From Treponemataceae bacterium (GTDB lineage: Bacteria; Spirochaetota; Spirochaetia; Treponematales; Treponemataceae): 49,620 nucleotides of DNA. The translations under genes and the position numbers were made by a program. The stretch covers positions 1-49,620 of the forward strand of contig JAIKVO010000067.1 in assembly GCA_024685655.1 (NCBI GenBank), read 5' to 3'. Shown here in pieces: positions 1-8,566 of the stretch. Each line of letters opens with the position of its first letter. Position 1 is the first letter of the stretch. Below the pieces are notes generated by a model, which had not been told where the DNA came from, did no database searches, and was given only the letters and a program-made list of their open reading frames with translations.

Positions 1-482
1 GTGCTTATTCCGGCGGTGATTTTGTCCATTCCTGTATCATAAGGCGGCTGATGCGTTATCAGAATAAGATTGTTCCACTCTTTCTCACCGTAGCCTTCTT
101 CGCTTTCCTGCTCGGCGACAATCGAAAGATCAGAGATAAGCTCATCGTCTGTGCGCTCGTTCGGAGTCGTTCCGGTGAACTTAAGAGCACCGCCGGAACC
201 AGCGAACGCAAGACCGTCGCGGAAAATCACGTCTCCCTGCACCGAAATGTCGAGCTTTTCAAGCTCTTCCAAGAACTCCGGCTCGTCGCAGTTACCGATA
301 ACCGCAAAAATATCATCGTGCTTTTTAACGAGCGTGTTCAGTATCGGAAGCCCCGTTTCAGGAGCCTCGAACCGCGCGAAATCACCTATAAAAATAACAG
401 CATCGGCAGCAGCGAACTCCTCGTCAAGCATCTCTATGTAACCGGTATCTCCGTGTATGTCTGATAAAACTAAAAATCTCAT
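1..482 (-). CDS. Metallophosphoesterase (YfcE/MJ0936-like), 3' end beyond window
   Basis: The left window edge cuts this gene; about 160 N-terminal residues are visible. It begins MRFLVLSDIHGD. The calcineurin-like metallophosphoesterase signatures follow in order: D-x-H (SDIHGD), GDFARFE, GNCDEPE and a late His motif in LITHQPP. Short proteins of this type are Mn-dependent phosphodiesterases or phosphatases acting on small molecules or nucleic acid; the substrate cannot be told here. The start at 482 is supported by a GGAGG ribosome site a few bases upstream. It follows hisC on the same strand with a gap of about 40 bases, so the two may be co-transcribed. Because it is open at the edge, the total length is unknown. 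Confidence 0.85.
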   Translation of the reverse strand, partial: MRFLVLSDIHGDTGYIEMLDEEFAAADAVIFIGDFARFEAPETGLPILNTLVKKHDDIFAVIGNCDEPEFLEELEKLDISVQGDVIFRDGLAFAGSGGALKFTGTTPNERTDDELISDLSIVAEQESEEGYGEKEWNNLILITHQPPYDTGMDKITAGIS

Positions 483-522
483 AAATCCTCCAAAAAATGC
501 TAAGCGCGACAAACATCCGTCC

Positions 523-1641
523 CTAAAGATTTTTCATAACAGCAGCAAGCTGTTTCATCTGCTCCGCTGTTCCTATCGTTATACGCACAAAATCCTCAAC
601 GCCCGGAATATCAAAATGGCGGATAAGGATTCCTGCCTTTTTCACAAGCTCGTAAACCTGCTTCCCCGAAAGCGACTTATGACGCACGAACACAAAGTTC
701 GTCGCAGACGGCAGAACCTCGTACCCGGCCTCAATAAGCTCGTTTCTGAACTGATCTCTATCCTCGACAATCTGCTTCGTTATCTTGCGGTAGTACGCGC
801 AGTCCGCCGCCGCAGCCTTAGCCGCTTCCTGGCAAAGATTGTCAGCCGGAAAATGATTGAACGAGTTCTTTACCGTCGTAACCGCATTCCGAAGCTCAGG
901 CGACGCAACGACATATCCCATGCGCATACCGGCGAACGCCAGCGATTTAGAGAACGTCCGCACCACAACAAGGTTCGGGAACTCAGCCAGAAGCGGCAGA
1001 ACAGATTCCGTTCCAAAATCGGCATACGCCTCGTCAACAACAAAAACCTTATCGCGCGGATACGCCAAAAGCATTTTCCGTATCGTGTCGCAAGAAAGCG
1101 CAATTCCAGTCGGTGCGTTCGGGTTGGCAAAAATAAGCCCAGAAGCCCCGGCAGATGCCGCAACCATCGCGTCCGCATCTACAGAAAAATCGGCAGCAAG
1201 CGGCACTTTTAAAAGCGGAATATCGTAATAGCCCGCATAAACGGGATAAAAGCTGTAGGAAAACTCCGGCACAACAACAGGAGCATCGCTGTCAAAAAAA
1301 GCGTAGAAAACAAAAGACAGCACCTCGTCGGAACCGTTTCCACAAAAAATCATTTCCGGAGTAATTTCAAAACCGAGTTTCTTAGCGGCATCGTCATTAG
1401 CGAGCACACCGCCGGTTTCGTTAAGATGCGCGGCAATCACTTTTCTAAGTTCCGTCGCATCCGGATCAGGATAAAGAGCCATTTTCCGCAAGTCGTCTGC
1501 GACAAACCGGGCTACCCGCACCGCACATTCCGGTGACGGCGGATAAGGATTCTCGTTCGCGTTCAGTTTGACGTAAACGCGGTCAGACGGCTGCTCGCCC
1601 GGCTTGTAGGGCTTAAGGTCATTCATTCGCTTTGAGAGCAT
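523..1641 (-). CDS. hisC: Histidinol-phosphate aminotransferase HisC
   Basis: A PLP-dependent class I/II aminotransferase of 372 residues, the usual length for HisC, which converts imidazole-acetol phosphate plus glutamate to histidinol phosphate in histidine synthesis. Visible marks are the N-terminal LNANENPYPPSP motif, NPNAPTG near residue 173, VVDEAYADF near 201 and the PLP-binding Lys232 in RTFSKSLAFAGMRMGY. No other his gene is in the window. Some HisC paralogs act on phenylalanine or tyrosine precursors, so substrate is inferred. The ATG at 1641 is preferred because a promoter lies directly in front (TTGACT, 18 bp, TAGAAT ending 6 bases from the ATG), which predicts a leaderless mRNA; an alternative ATG at 1626 exists. 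Confidence 0.88.
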   Translation of the reverse strand: MLSKRMNDLKPYKPGEQPSDRVYVKLNANENPYPPSPECAVRVARFVADDLRKMALYPDPDATELRKVIAAHLNETGGVLANDDAAKKLGFEITPEMIFCGNGSDEVLSFVFYAFFDSDAPVVVPEFSYSFYPVYAGYYDIPLLKVPLAADFSVDADAMVAASAGASGLIFANPNAPTGIALSCDTIRKMLLAYPRDKVFVVDEAYADFGTESVLPLLAEFPNLVVVRTFSKSLAFAGMRMGYVVASPELRNAVTTVKNSFNHFPADNLCQEAAKAAAADCAYYRKITKQIVEDRDQFRNELIEAGYEVLPSATNFVFVRHKSLSGKQVYELVKKAGILIRHFDIPGVEDFVRITIGTAEQMKQLAAVMKNL

Positions 1642-1647
1642 AGACAG

Positions 1648-1677
1648 ATTCTATTCCATACTCACGCAATAAGTCAA
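1648..1677 (-). promoter_or_regulatory. hisC sigma70-type promoter, leaderless configuration
   Basis: On the minus strand TTGACT (1672-1677) and TAGAAT (1648-1653) are 18 bp apart. The -10 box ends 6 bases before the hisC ATG, so transcription should begin at or next to the start codon. Confidence 0.6.
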
Positions 1678-1745
1678 TAAAAATCAAAGCCACAGGAACA
1701 CCAGGTAACGCTTATCTGCATCACGCATAATATTCCCCTACACCC

Positions 1746-1773
1746 TTGAAATAAAGGCTATTTAGAATATAAT
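1746..1773 (+). promoter_or_regulatory. Promoter of the 1782 gene, leaderless configuration
   Basis: TTGAAA (1746-1751), 16 bp spacer, perfect TATAAT (1768-1773). Only 8 bases separate the -10 box from the ATG at 1782 and there is no Shine-Dalgarno sequence. Confidence 0.65.
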
Positions 1774-1781
1774 ATATAGAT

Positions 1782-3719
1782 ATGTCTACAGAAACAAGCA
1801 TTTATACTCTTTTAAAATCATTCGCTACCCATCAGAATTCCGCCATAATCCAACTGAATGACTTTCAGGATTATATACGCAGATATGCGCAAAAACATGC
1901 AAATGAAAATACCGAGCTTATACCCTTCATGGGGCAGTCAACCGATCCGCTTATAAACGAAATTACGCTACTTGCATCATCTCATAAAATTGCATCCACT
2001 GTAGACAAAGCCGGCAATGAGGTGATTTTTGTCGTTCCTTTTATTGTAGACAAGCTAGCCGCAAAATATAAGGAAATCGCCAACAATCCAACTATTCCTT
2101 TCCCGCTTTCCACCGATCTTTCAAAAAAGATTCCACAGGAAGTTATCCAAAAACAAGCTGCGGCAGAGTTTTTAACACCTCTTTTCGAAGGAAAGAATAC
2201 GTTCGACTCAGAGACACTCTTTGGGCTTGTAATGCCAAGAGAAATGCCCGTAATTCTTTTTCCATCATCAATTTCCGTGAATCTTCTGCTCGATATAAGT
2301 ATGAACAAAATCCGTCAGATGCTTCACAAAGACGAATATCATGACTATTTCCTTAAAAAACTGAAAATTTCCAATGCAGGAAAAGAAATCTCCGTAAAGA
2401 ATTTTTTCACCCAGTTCATAACGAAACCAGTTGATGCTCTGGAAACTCTAAAAACTTCTGGCGATGCGTTCTATTTCTGGAGCCAGCTGTGCTTTTTTAT
2501 ACGGCAGGACTACGAGAAAGTAAAGGATTACACGGCAGAAGACATCGCTATTTTACAAAGTGTTATAATAACAGAAATTGCAATTTCATATTTTAAAAAT
2601 AAATCGCAGCAGAATGCCCAGCGCCAGGCAGCCCTCAAAATGCTGGAAAATCATCTTTCCAAGCCACCGTATTATTTTGACCACGGTACGATTTTGAAAT
2701 TCACCGACACTAAAGGCGTTCCCCTTATCGGACAATATTCAGAAGAGGACCTTAACAATTATCTTAAGGAAAAAACTACAAAAAGCGAATCGAACGAGCT
2801 TCCCGAACTGCTGACATTCAAAGCTTATGCAAATGAGCAAAGACTCTACATTGAGAAAGCAAAAGTTCTCCAGCTTATAGTAAGGCTTTGCAGCGATGCA
2901 CGAGAAACTCTTAAAGACAAGCTGACAAAAGAATGGTACGAGATTTACCAGGGATTCGAGACTGTCCAAGAAATGTCGAACCAAGAAGCGTTCGAGCTTA
3001 AGCTGGAGCAGGAAGTAAAGACGATATCCCCGATTTTGTTTGCTCTTTTGAACTCCAACTTCCTTTCTCTGGTTCATTATGAGGCGAGAATGGCTCATGA
3101 TCCAGCTGCTGAAAAGATTTCGCTTTTCGAGAACGGCAAACTGAAACCATATAGCGAACTTCTTTTACTTTCACGCCACGAGATTTCTACAGACGCCCGT
3201 ATTTTGCTGCCTTTCTGGTATACGACTCCGATTTTATCTTGGCTCGTAGCTTTGTTCATGCGTCCGTCAAAAAAAGAAAAAGCAAAGCGTCAGGCAGAAA
3301 GAAAAAGAGCTTCAAGAGACACAAGAAACAGCGACGAGGAAAACCAGACTTTCAAAACTCCGCAAAAGAGCGGTGACAGAAAGAAAGATTTGATAAACGC
3401 AGCAAAATCATTGGAAGATAAAATGATTCCACAAGGTTCCACTCTCGACAGAGAGCTCCATTCATACGAACACCAGTGGAATATGCTCATAAACAAAAAA
3501 CTTGCTGCTGATCTTACCGAGGACGTAAACTCGCTTATCCGCGATTACATGCGAAAGACAATACGGACCATGCAAGGAAGCAGCTTTACCGAAGAAAGAG
3601 TCCGTGGCCTTGCAGAAACGCTTGCCAAAACACCTTCTCTGCAAAGGATTAAAGATCAGGAAGAGCTTACGATGTACATACAGCTTTACATCATAAAGAT
3701 TGTCAAAAACCTCGGATAA
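1782..3719 (+). CDS. Conserved-looking hypothetical protein, 645 residues
   Basis: I do not recognise this protein. It is a long, mostly helical, charged, soluble-looking sequence with no signal peptide. A possible short hydrophobic stretch lies near residues 480-495 (TTPILSWLVALFM) and is followed at once by a strongly basic segment (KKEKAKRQAERKR). The remaining 140 or so residues are highly charged, as in a coiled-coil or nucleic-acid-binding tail. A full-length open frame with normal codon use, a consensus promoter and an isolated position between hisC and ssb make it a real gene. There is no basis for a function. Confidence 0.8.
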   Translation: MSTETSIYTLLKSFATHQNSAIIQLNDFQDYIRRYAQKHANENTELIPFMGQSTDPLINEITLLASSHKIASTVDKAGNEVIFVVPFIVDKLAAKYKEIANNPTIPFPLSTDLSKKIPQEVIQKQAAAEFLTPLFEGKNTFDSETLFGLVMPREMPVILFPSSISVNLLLDISMNKIRQMLHKDEYHDYFLKKLKISNAGKEISVKNFFTQFITKPVDALETLKTSGDAFYFWSQLCFFIRQDYEKVKDYTAEDIAILQSVIITEIAISYFKNKSQQNAQRQAALKMLENHLSKPPYYFDHGTILKFTDTKGVPLIGQYSEEDLNNYLKEKTTKSESNELPELLTFKAYANEQRLYIEKAKVLQLIVRLCSDARETLKDKLTKEWYEIYQGFETVQEMSNQEAFELKLEQEVKTISPILFALLNSNFLSLVHYEARMAHDPAAEKISLFENGKLKPYSELLLLSRHEISTDARILLPFWYTTPILSWLVALFMRPSKKEKAKRQAERKRASRDTRNSDEENQTFKTPQKSGDRKKDLINAAKSLEDKMIPQGSTLDRELHSYEHQWNMLINKKLAADLTEDVNSLIRDYMRKTIRTMQGSSFTEERVRGLAETLAKTPSLQRIKDQEELTMYIQLYIIKIVKNLG

Positions 3720-3910
3720 AAGATTATCGAACAACGAAGTTTATTCCTTGGATACTCTTTGGTAATTTGCATAAATCTGCAATATCTTTAAATTTTTTGC
3801 TTTTCTCTCCCGTGACAACTAGCACGATTATCTCTAATATCTCCACGTTTAATTTTTTTATCGTTTGTTTTTGATTTTTTTGTGTTTTTTTTCTATTAAA
3901 ACATCATTTT

Positions 3911-3939
3911 TTGCGTTCAAAAAATCAAATAACTATATG
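3911..3939 (+). promoter_or_regulatory. Putative ssb promoter
   Basis: TTGCGT (3911-3916), 17 bp, TATATG (3934-3939). It would give a leader of about 75 bases containing the 3958-3982 hairpin. Confidence 0.45.
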
Positions 3940-3957
3940 TACACCAAATTGATGGAG

Positions 3958-3982
3958 TCTCTGAAAAACTAGTTTTCAGAGA
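3958..3982. promoter_or_regulatory. Perfect inverted repeat in the ssb leader
   Basis: TCTCTGAAAA, a 5-base loop ACTAG, then TTTTCAGAGA: a 10-bp perfect stem about 40 bases before the ssb start. There is no U tract, so it is not a simple terminator. It could be an operator or an mRNA structure involved in control of ssb; which one is not decidable from sequence. Confidence 0.5.
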
Positions 3983-4021
3983 TATCGGTACAGATTTTTA
4001 TTAATCAGGAGCGCGTAGAAA

Positions 4022-4480
4022 ATGAATCCATTGAATTCAATCCTGTTGGAAGGAAATGTCGTGAAAATGCCTGACCTCCGGGAAACGCCTAAAGGAACTT
4101 CTGTATGTAATTTTTCAATCGCATCGAACAGAAGTTTTCGTTCTGAGTCAGGAGCTTTCGACAAGGAAGTCTCGTTTTTTGAGGTGGAAGCGTGGGGACA
4201 GCTTGCCATTCTAAGCAGCCAGCAATGTCTAAAAGGACGTGGTATAAGGGTTGTAGGGCGTCTCAAACAAGGAAGATGGACTGATGCTGCCGGAAAAAAT
4301 CACTCAAAAGTAACTATCATAGCGGAGCATTTGGAATTCAAACCACTATTCCAAAAAGAAGAAAAGCCGGCAGAAAATGATGAGACAGAAGCAGATCTCA
4401 ATAATTCGGGAATATTCCAAGAACCACAGGAAACTGATATCGAATCAGCGGTAGAAAAGGAGGCAGCAGTAGTATTTTAA
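4022..4480 (+). CDS. ssb: Single-stranded DNA-binding protein
   Basis: 152 residues with one OB fold at roughly residues 4-110. The start NSILLEGNVVKMPDLR, the core FSIASNR and FFEVEAWGQLA, and the KGRGIRVVGRLKQGRW strand are typical of bacterial SSB, which coats single-stranded DNA in replication, recombination and repair. An acidic linker follows. The extreme C-terminus reads EAAVVF rather than the usual DDDIPF, keeping the final Phe but not the acidic tip next to it, which matters because that tip normally recruits partner proteins. An AGGAG ribosome site precedes the ATG. It is not next to rpsF/rpsR as it often is in other bacteria. Confidence 0.93.
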   Translation: MNPLNSILLEGNVVKMPDLRETPKGTSVCNFSIASNRSFRSESGAFDKEVSFFEVEAWGQLAILSSQQCLKGRGIRVVGRLKQGRWTDAAGKNHSKVTIIAEHLEFKPLFQKEEKPAENDETEADLNNSGIFQEPQETDIESAVEKEAAVVF

Positions 4481-4498
4481 CAGGATTTTGTCAATTAA

Positions 4499-4523
4499 AA
4501 AGTTCATCGATTTTGTGAACTTT
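4499..4523. repeat. Small hairpin downstream of ssb
   Basis: AAAGTTCA, a 9-base loop, TGAACTTT: an 8-bp perfect stem beginning 18 bases after the ssb stop. It has only a weak T/C run behind it, so it may stabilise the 3' end rather than terminate. Confidence 0.45.
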
Positions 4524-4542
4524 CTCCTAAAAGAATTGTTTC

Positions 4543-4595
4543 AGACGCAGCGCATTTCATATTAATATACGGCATAAAATACGCTGCGTCTTTAT
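4543..4595. terminator. Probable terminator between ssb and the U32 peptidase
   Basis: AGACGCAGCG at 4543-4552 pairs perfectly with CGCTGCGTCT at 4582-4591, followed by TTATT. The loop is long (29 bases) and AT-rich. It lies between convergent genes and could serve both, though the T tract is short. Confidence 0.5.
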
Positions 4596-4611
4596 TCTCA
4601 CCAAGTAAAGC

Positions 4612-6858
4612 TCAATGAAGTGTTCGTTTATCCCTCATGTTTTTCTGTCTTGGCGAACCATTGCGTCCTGAGTTTCCCCTGCCTTTAGTTCTGTTGCCGT
4701 TTCTGGACGAGGATGCTGCAGTATTTTCGTTACGCTCGGCAGCTGCTCTGTACGCCTCTATTTTCTCCGGAGAATAAAAACCGTCTTTCCAGTTGAATCT
4801 GTCAGAATCCGGCAGAACATCGCCCTTGAACAAAGCCCGCATTATAAATTTTAAGTCCTGTTTGCGGACTTGCGTTCTAGAAAAATCAATGAGGAAGTGC
4901 GTGAAACCTTCTTTTTCAAGCCGGGCTTTGTTGTCGATTATCGAGAAAGGCTTCTCCGGCATAACGAAAGAACCGTCCGCCGGCGTTGAAAGCGTCTTGA
5001 ATACAGTGCCCTCTTTGTCCGTAAAATAAGTGAAATCGTAGGATTCCGGCAGTTTGAAGCGCATACGGAAAAGAGCCGGATATGCGAAAAGAGTTATCAT
5101 AACTTTGCGGCGCAATTTCGGCTCAAAAGTTGCCTCAAGATTTTTCCGCGAATTCTCAATCGGAGTGATGAAGCAGTCAATATCCTGATTCTCAAGCCAC
5201 GAAGCTGCCCATCTGTTGAATGTGTAAAGATACGGTCCGCCGAGCATAACGACTTTTTTGCCGCGAAGCATGTTGATGTGAGCCGGATTGTTCACAACAA
5301 ACTGACGGAATCCGTCGGCAATAAGAGTGTCCAAAGTTTGGGCAAGTTTCTCCTCAGCATCTGCCGGGCAGTACGGGTCAAGCGATATGAAAACCTGCTT
5401 TTTGGAGTATGGAAGCGTCGCTTTTTTCTCTACCAAATCGTATGTCGTTTCGGAGTTAAGCTCCAGAATCACGCGGATTTGGCGCTCGCCGAGAATCGTG
5501 AACATATCTTTAAGAGTTGAAACCTGCACGTATATTCCGTCCGGAAAGCCTTCAATGCCAGTTTTCGGAACCGCAGTAAGGTCGAGCACCGGCAGAAGCT
5601 GCGCGCCCGGCTGCTTTCTGAACGGAGAAAGATCCGACGGAAGAACGCGCTGATACCGCTTTGACATTGATTTTGTCTGAAGCAGATAAACAGGGTCACC
5701 TTGCGAGAATCCGGCGGGAACGTCTATCCAGCGAACACCGTCAACAGTTTTCACATGTTTTATTTTGTGGCTCTCGCGTCCTGTGTCGTCCTTACGGTGA
5801 AGACGGATTGAATCACCAATGTCCGGATCATAAGTTCCGCCACGGATATCTGCGAAAGTCAGCTTTTCTGGCTCAATTTTGTCGCCGTTTCTAACATTTA
5901 CTTCTTCTTTTCGAAGGTTTTGTATCGTGCCAAGGTAAATACCAGTTCCGCCTGCCTGATCAGGATTAAGGAAGTTCTCGGCATTGCTGGAGTCGTACCA
6001 GTAGCGTGTTTTAGCGCGCGCGAAATCCGTGGCGAGCATACGCTTGCCTGTCGCGATTGCGCCTTTTTTGTCTTTTTCCCAGTTGTCCATGACGTAGCGG
6101 TACGCAGCCGTGACGCTTCCAACATACTCCGCGCTTTTCATGCGGCCTTCAATTTTAAATGACTCAACACCTGCCTGCATAAGATCCGGAATACGGTCTA
6201 TAAGCTGCAAATCGTGCGGAGAAAAGAAATAGCCTGTTCTTTCTGCACCGTCGGCATCAGCATTGTAAAGGCGGCGACACGCCTGCGTACACATGCCCCT
6301 GTTCGCGGACTTTCCGCCCAAGTAACTTGAAAAAAGGCACAATCCCGACTCGCTTACGCACAGCGCGCCGTGAACAAAAACTTCAAGCTCCGCTGATGAC
6401 GCGGCTTTTACGGCTTTTATCTCTTCCAAAGAAAGCTCACGGGCAAGCACGACGCGCTTAAACCCCTCGCGGCTCAACAGATTCACGGCGGCGGCACTTG
6501 CGCAGTTCATCTGGGTGGACGCATGAAGCTCAAGTTTCGGAAAGAACTCCTGAACCATGCGCACAACGCCGAAATCCTGCACAATAAGGCCGTCCGGTCC
6601 AACACTGTCCAAGTATGCAAGGAAGCGGTAAAGACGCTCCGTCTCTGCCTCCTCAGCGACAGTGTTCACAGTGACATATATTTTTTTTCCGCGTTTGTGC
6701 GCGGCATTAACCGCCGCCTCAAACTGATTCCAAGCAAAATTTGAAGAACGCATACGGGCATTGAAACTTTTCAATCCCATGTAAACTGCGTCAGCACCTT
6801 CGCCGAACGCAGCGTCCAGTGCCTCAATATTCCCGGCAGGGGCAAGTAATTCTGACAT
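4612..6858 (-). CDS. U32 family peptidase / collagenase-like protein
   Basis: 748 residues from the start MSELLAPAGN, the hallmark beginning of peptidase family U32. The GADAVYMG motif, ASTQMN, the ELEVFVHGALCVSESG block, the cysteine cluster in NRGMCTQACRRLYN and FKIEGRMKS are all present. Relatives include the E. coli 23S rRNA hydroxylation factor RlhA and other oxygen-independent hydroxylation proteins, whose conserved cysteines hold an iron-sulfur cluster, so a tRNA/rRNA modification role is as likely as proteolysis. The last 39 or so residues form a basic Asn/Arg/Gly/Ser-rich tail absent from typical members. The start at 6858 fits the family N-terminus and a promoter placed just upstream; the open frame continues 34 codons further without homology. 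Confidence 0.85.
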   Translation of the reverse strand: MSELLAPAGNIEALDAAFGEGADAVYMGLKSFNARMRSSNFAWNQFEAAVNAAHKRGKKIYVTVNTVAEEAETERLYRFLAYLDSVGPDGLIVQDFGVVRMVQEFFPKLELHASTQMNCASAAAVNLLSREGFKRVVLARELSLEEIKAVKAASSAELEVFVHGALCVSESGLCLFSSYLGGKSANRGMCTQACRRLYNADADGAERTGYFFSPHDLQLIDRIPDLMQAGVESFKIEGRMKSAEYVGSVTAAYRYVMDNWEKDKKGAIATGKRMLATDFARAKTRYWYDSSNAENFLNPDQAGGTGIYLGTIQNLRKEEVNVRNGDKIEPEKLTFADIRGGTYDPDIGDSIRLHRKDDTGRESHKIKHVKTVDGVRWIDVPAGFSQGDPVYLLQTKSMSKRYQRVLPSDLSPFRKQPGAQLLPVLDLTAVPKTGIEGFPDGIYVQVSTLKDMFTILGERQIRVILELNSETTYDLVEKKATLPYSKKQVFISLDPYCPADAEEKLAQTLDTLIADGFRQFVVNNPAHINMLRGKKVVMLGGPYLYTFNRWAASWLENQDIDCFITPIENSRKNLEATFEPKLRRKVMITLFAYPALFRMRFKLPESYDFTYFTDKEGTVFKTLSTPADGSFVMPEKPFSIIDNKARLEKEGFTHFLIDFSRTQVRKQDLKFIMRALFKGDVLPDSDRFNWKDGFYSPEKIEAYRAAAERNENTAASSSRNGNRTKGRGNSGRNGSPRQKNMRDKRTLH

Positions 6859-6866
6859 ATCTATTG

Positions 6867-6896
6867 ATTTTACCAGAAAAAACGTATTTCTGACAA
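6867..6896 (-). promoter_or_regulatory. U32 peptidase promoter, leaderless configuration
   Basis: Minus strand TTGTCA (6891-6896), 18 bp, TAAAAT (6867-6872), then 8 bases to the ATG at 6858. No Shine-Dalgarno sequence. Confidence 0.55.
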
Positions 6897-7034
6897 CAGC
6901 ACAATACGATAACTTCCCAAAATCAATAAAGTATGATACTGTATAAAAAATTGTCTGCACAATCGCATAATAACGTACAGTTTTATAGACAACCGATTAT
7001 TCAGGCAGGCAAGACTTTCAACACAGAGGCAAAC

Positions 7035-8564
7035 ATGACTGAAATTGATAAAACGATTCTTCCTGAACCAGATAAAAATCAGAAAGTCGAGGTTTTCGTC
7101 AAACGGGAAACGGAAGAAACTTACGGAGAACTTGATTTAATTAGAGTTTTTTCCAACATGGGCAAAAAACTCCATATCTATGCATGGATAATCATCCTGT
7201 TTATGCTCATAGGAATTGCAGTTCCAATGATTATGGTGGAAATGGGCAAAGAAACAAAAAACATCTCCGCTTTAATCTCATTCCGGTACCCAGGAGCTAA
7301 AGACGACAAGGCTCCGGACGGATCGCCTTTGAACATCAGATATATTTCATCTTCCTATATACTGCAAAAAGCCCTTAGCAATACGAAACTCTCAAAATCA
7401 ATCACGATAGGTTCCATAGAACAAAATCTTTCTGTTGAAAGGCTGTTTAATGAATCGACAAAGCAGAACTTGGAAGTTCTTCAGAAAGTCACGGAAACAA
7501 GCAAAGACAGCAAAGATTTTTCACAAGTCCTCAATATGAACTACAAATACGACGGAAAATATGTAATTACACTCGCAAACGGATTCGGACTCGGTTCCAA
7601 CAGCAAAAAGAAAATATACCTAAGCGACAATGAGCTGGCAACCCTTCTAAACAACATCATAACCACATACAATGAATATTTTTACACAACATATGGATTC
7701 CTGAAACTTCCAGACAGCAATCTGGACAGTATAAGGAATTCAAACCTCGATTATATAGAGCGTCTTGATGAAATTGAGTCTCTTTTCAAAACTCTGTCAA
7801 GTTTTTGCACTGATAAAAACAAAGGCGACTATCTTACTTACAGATCAAATAGAACAGGACTTTCATTTATAGATATGAATAATTGTTTAAAACTGATTAA
7901 AGATATATCAGTTGATTATTTTTATTCGTTCATCTTTGCAGAAAATATTACAAAAGGCGATTTGTCAACTATCACAAAATATAAATACAATCTGACAAAC
8001 CTTGAAAGAAGATATAACTCCATTATTTCGACAATCACAGATAATGAAAGGCTTCTTTCAATGTATAAAAATGACAATATTGCAATAAACTCCGCTGATG
8101 AAAAAACGAACACTATCAGTTCATCGGTTACGGATTATTACAATACGCTCATAATGAACCAAACTCAGTTATACCAAAGCAAAGCAGAACTCGGAGAACA
8201 AATTGAGAATCTGAACTACAAAATATCAGGATTCGACTCCAACAAACTTTTATCTACGAATCATGAATATATCAAAACTGGATTACAAAATTTGGAGAAT
8301 ATCTGCACCATAATGTACAATCTCATAAGAGAACAATCAGAAGAAATTTTGGAAAGCAGTTCATATAAAACCTTTTACATGGATTACATAGGAGCACAAC
8401 TCGTATCGAATTCAATTTTCACAGCATCAAATATAAAGAAGATTTTAATAGGAATGGTTGCAGGACTTATCCTTGCTATCTTTATATGGGGTATGGACGG
8501 TCTCATTGAAGAAATGAAAAGAAGTTCTCCTCAGGAAAAAGATCTTCAAGTTGCAAAGAGGTAA
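7035..8564 (+). CDS. Wzz/GumC-like chain-length-type membrane protein, copy 1
   Basis: About 509 residues from the ATG at 7035, which has a GAGG site 6 bases upstream; the frame is open from 6933 but those 34 residues look untranslated. The topology is that of polysaccharide co-polymerases: a Wzz-like entry motif (YGELDLIRVFSNMGKKL), a membrane segment (IYAWIIILFMLIGIAV), a helical exported domain of about 370 residues, then a second membrane segment (ILIGMVAGLILAIFIW) and a short cytosolic tail. There is no Walker motif, so it is not a fused tyrosine kinase. The next gene starts 2 bases after the stop and is a diverged paralog. No glycosyltransferase, flippase or polymerase gene is nearby, so a role in exopolysaccharide or other export is inference from shape only. 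Confidence 0.6.
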   Translation: MTEIDKTILPEPDKNQKVEVFVKRETEETYGELDLIRVFSNMGKKLHIYAWIIILFMLIGIAVPMIMVEMGKETKNISALISFRYPGAKDDKAPDGSPLNIRYISSSYILQKALSNTKLSKSITIGSIEQNLSVERLFNESTKQNLEVLQKVTETSKDSKDFSQVLNMNYKYDGKYVITLANGFGLGSNSKKKIYLSDNELATLLNNIITTYNEYFYTTYGFLKLPDSNLDSIRNSNLDYIERLDEIESLFKTLSSFCTDKNKGDYLTYRSNRTGLSFIDMNNCLKLIKDISVDYFYSFIFAENITKGDLSTITKYKYNLTNLERRYNSIISTITDNERLLSMYKNDNIAINSADEKTNTISSSVTDYYNTLIMNQTQLYQSKAELGEQIENLNYKISGFDSNKLLSTNHEYIKTGLQNLENICTIMYNLIREQSEEILESSSYKTFYMDYIGAQLVSNSIFTASNIKKILIGMVAGLILAIFIWGMDGLIEEMKRSSPQEKDLQVAKR

Positions 8565-8566
8565 TC

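Larger units (their letters stand above)
3720..4021. other. 302-base gap upstream of ssb
   Basis: AT-rich with long T tracts; no open frame of note. It holds the ssb promoter and a leader hairpin, listed separately. T-rich stretches near 3850-3900 may serve as a weak terminator for the preceding gene, but no good stem was found there. Confidence 0.5.

Noticed and set aside
457-1212. A 251-codon plus-strand frame opposite hisC
   Set aside because: Arg/Lys/Asn-rich shadow of a clearly conserved aminotransferase.
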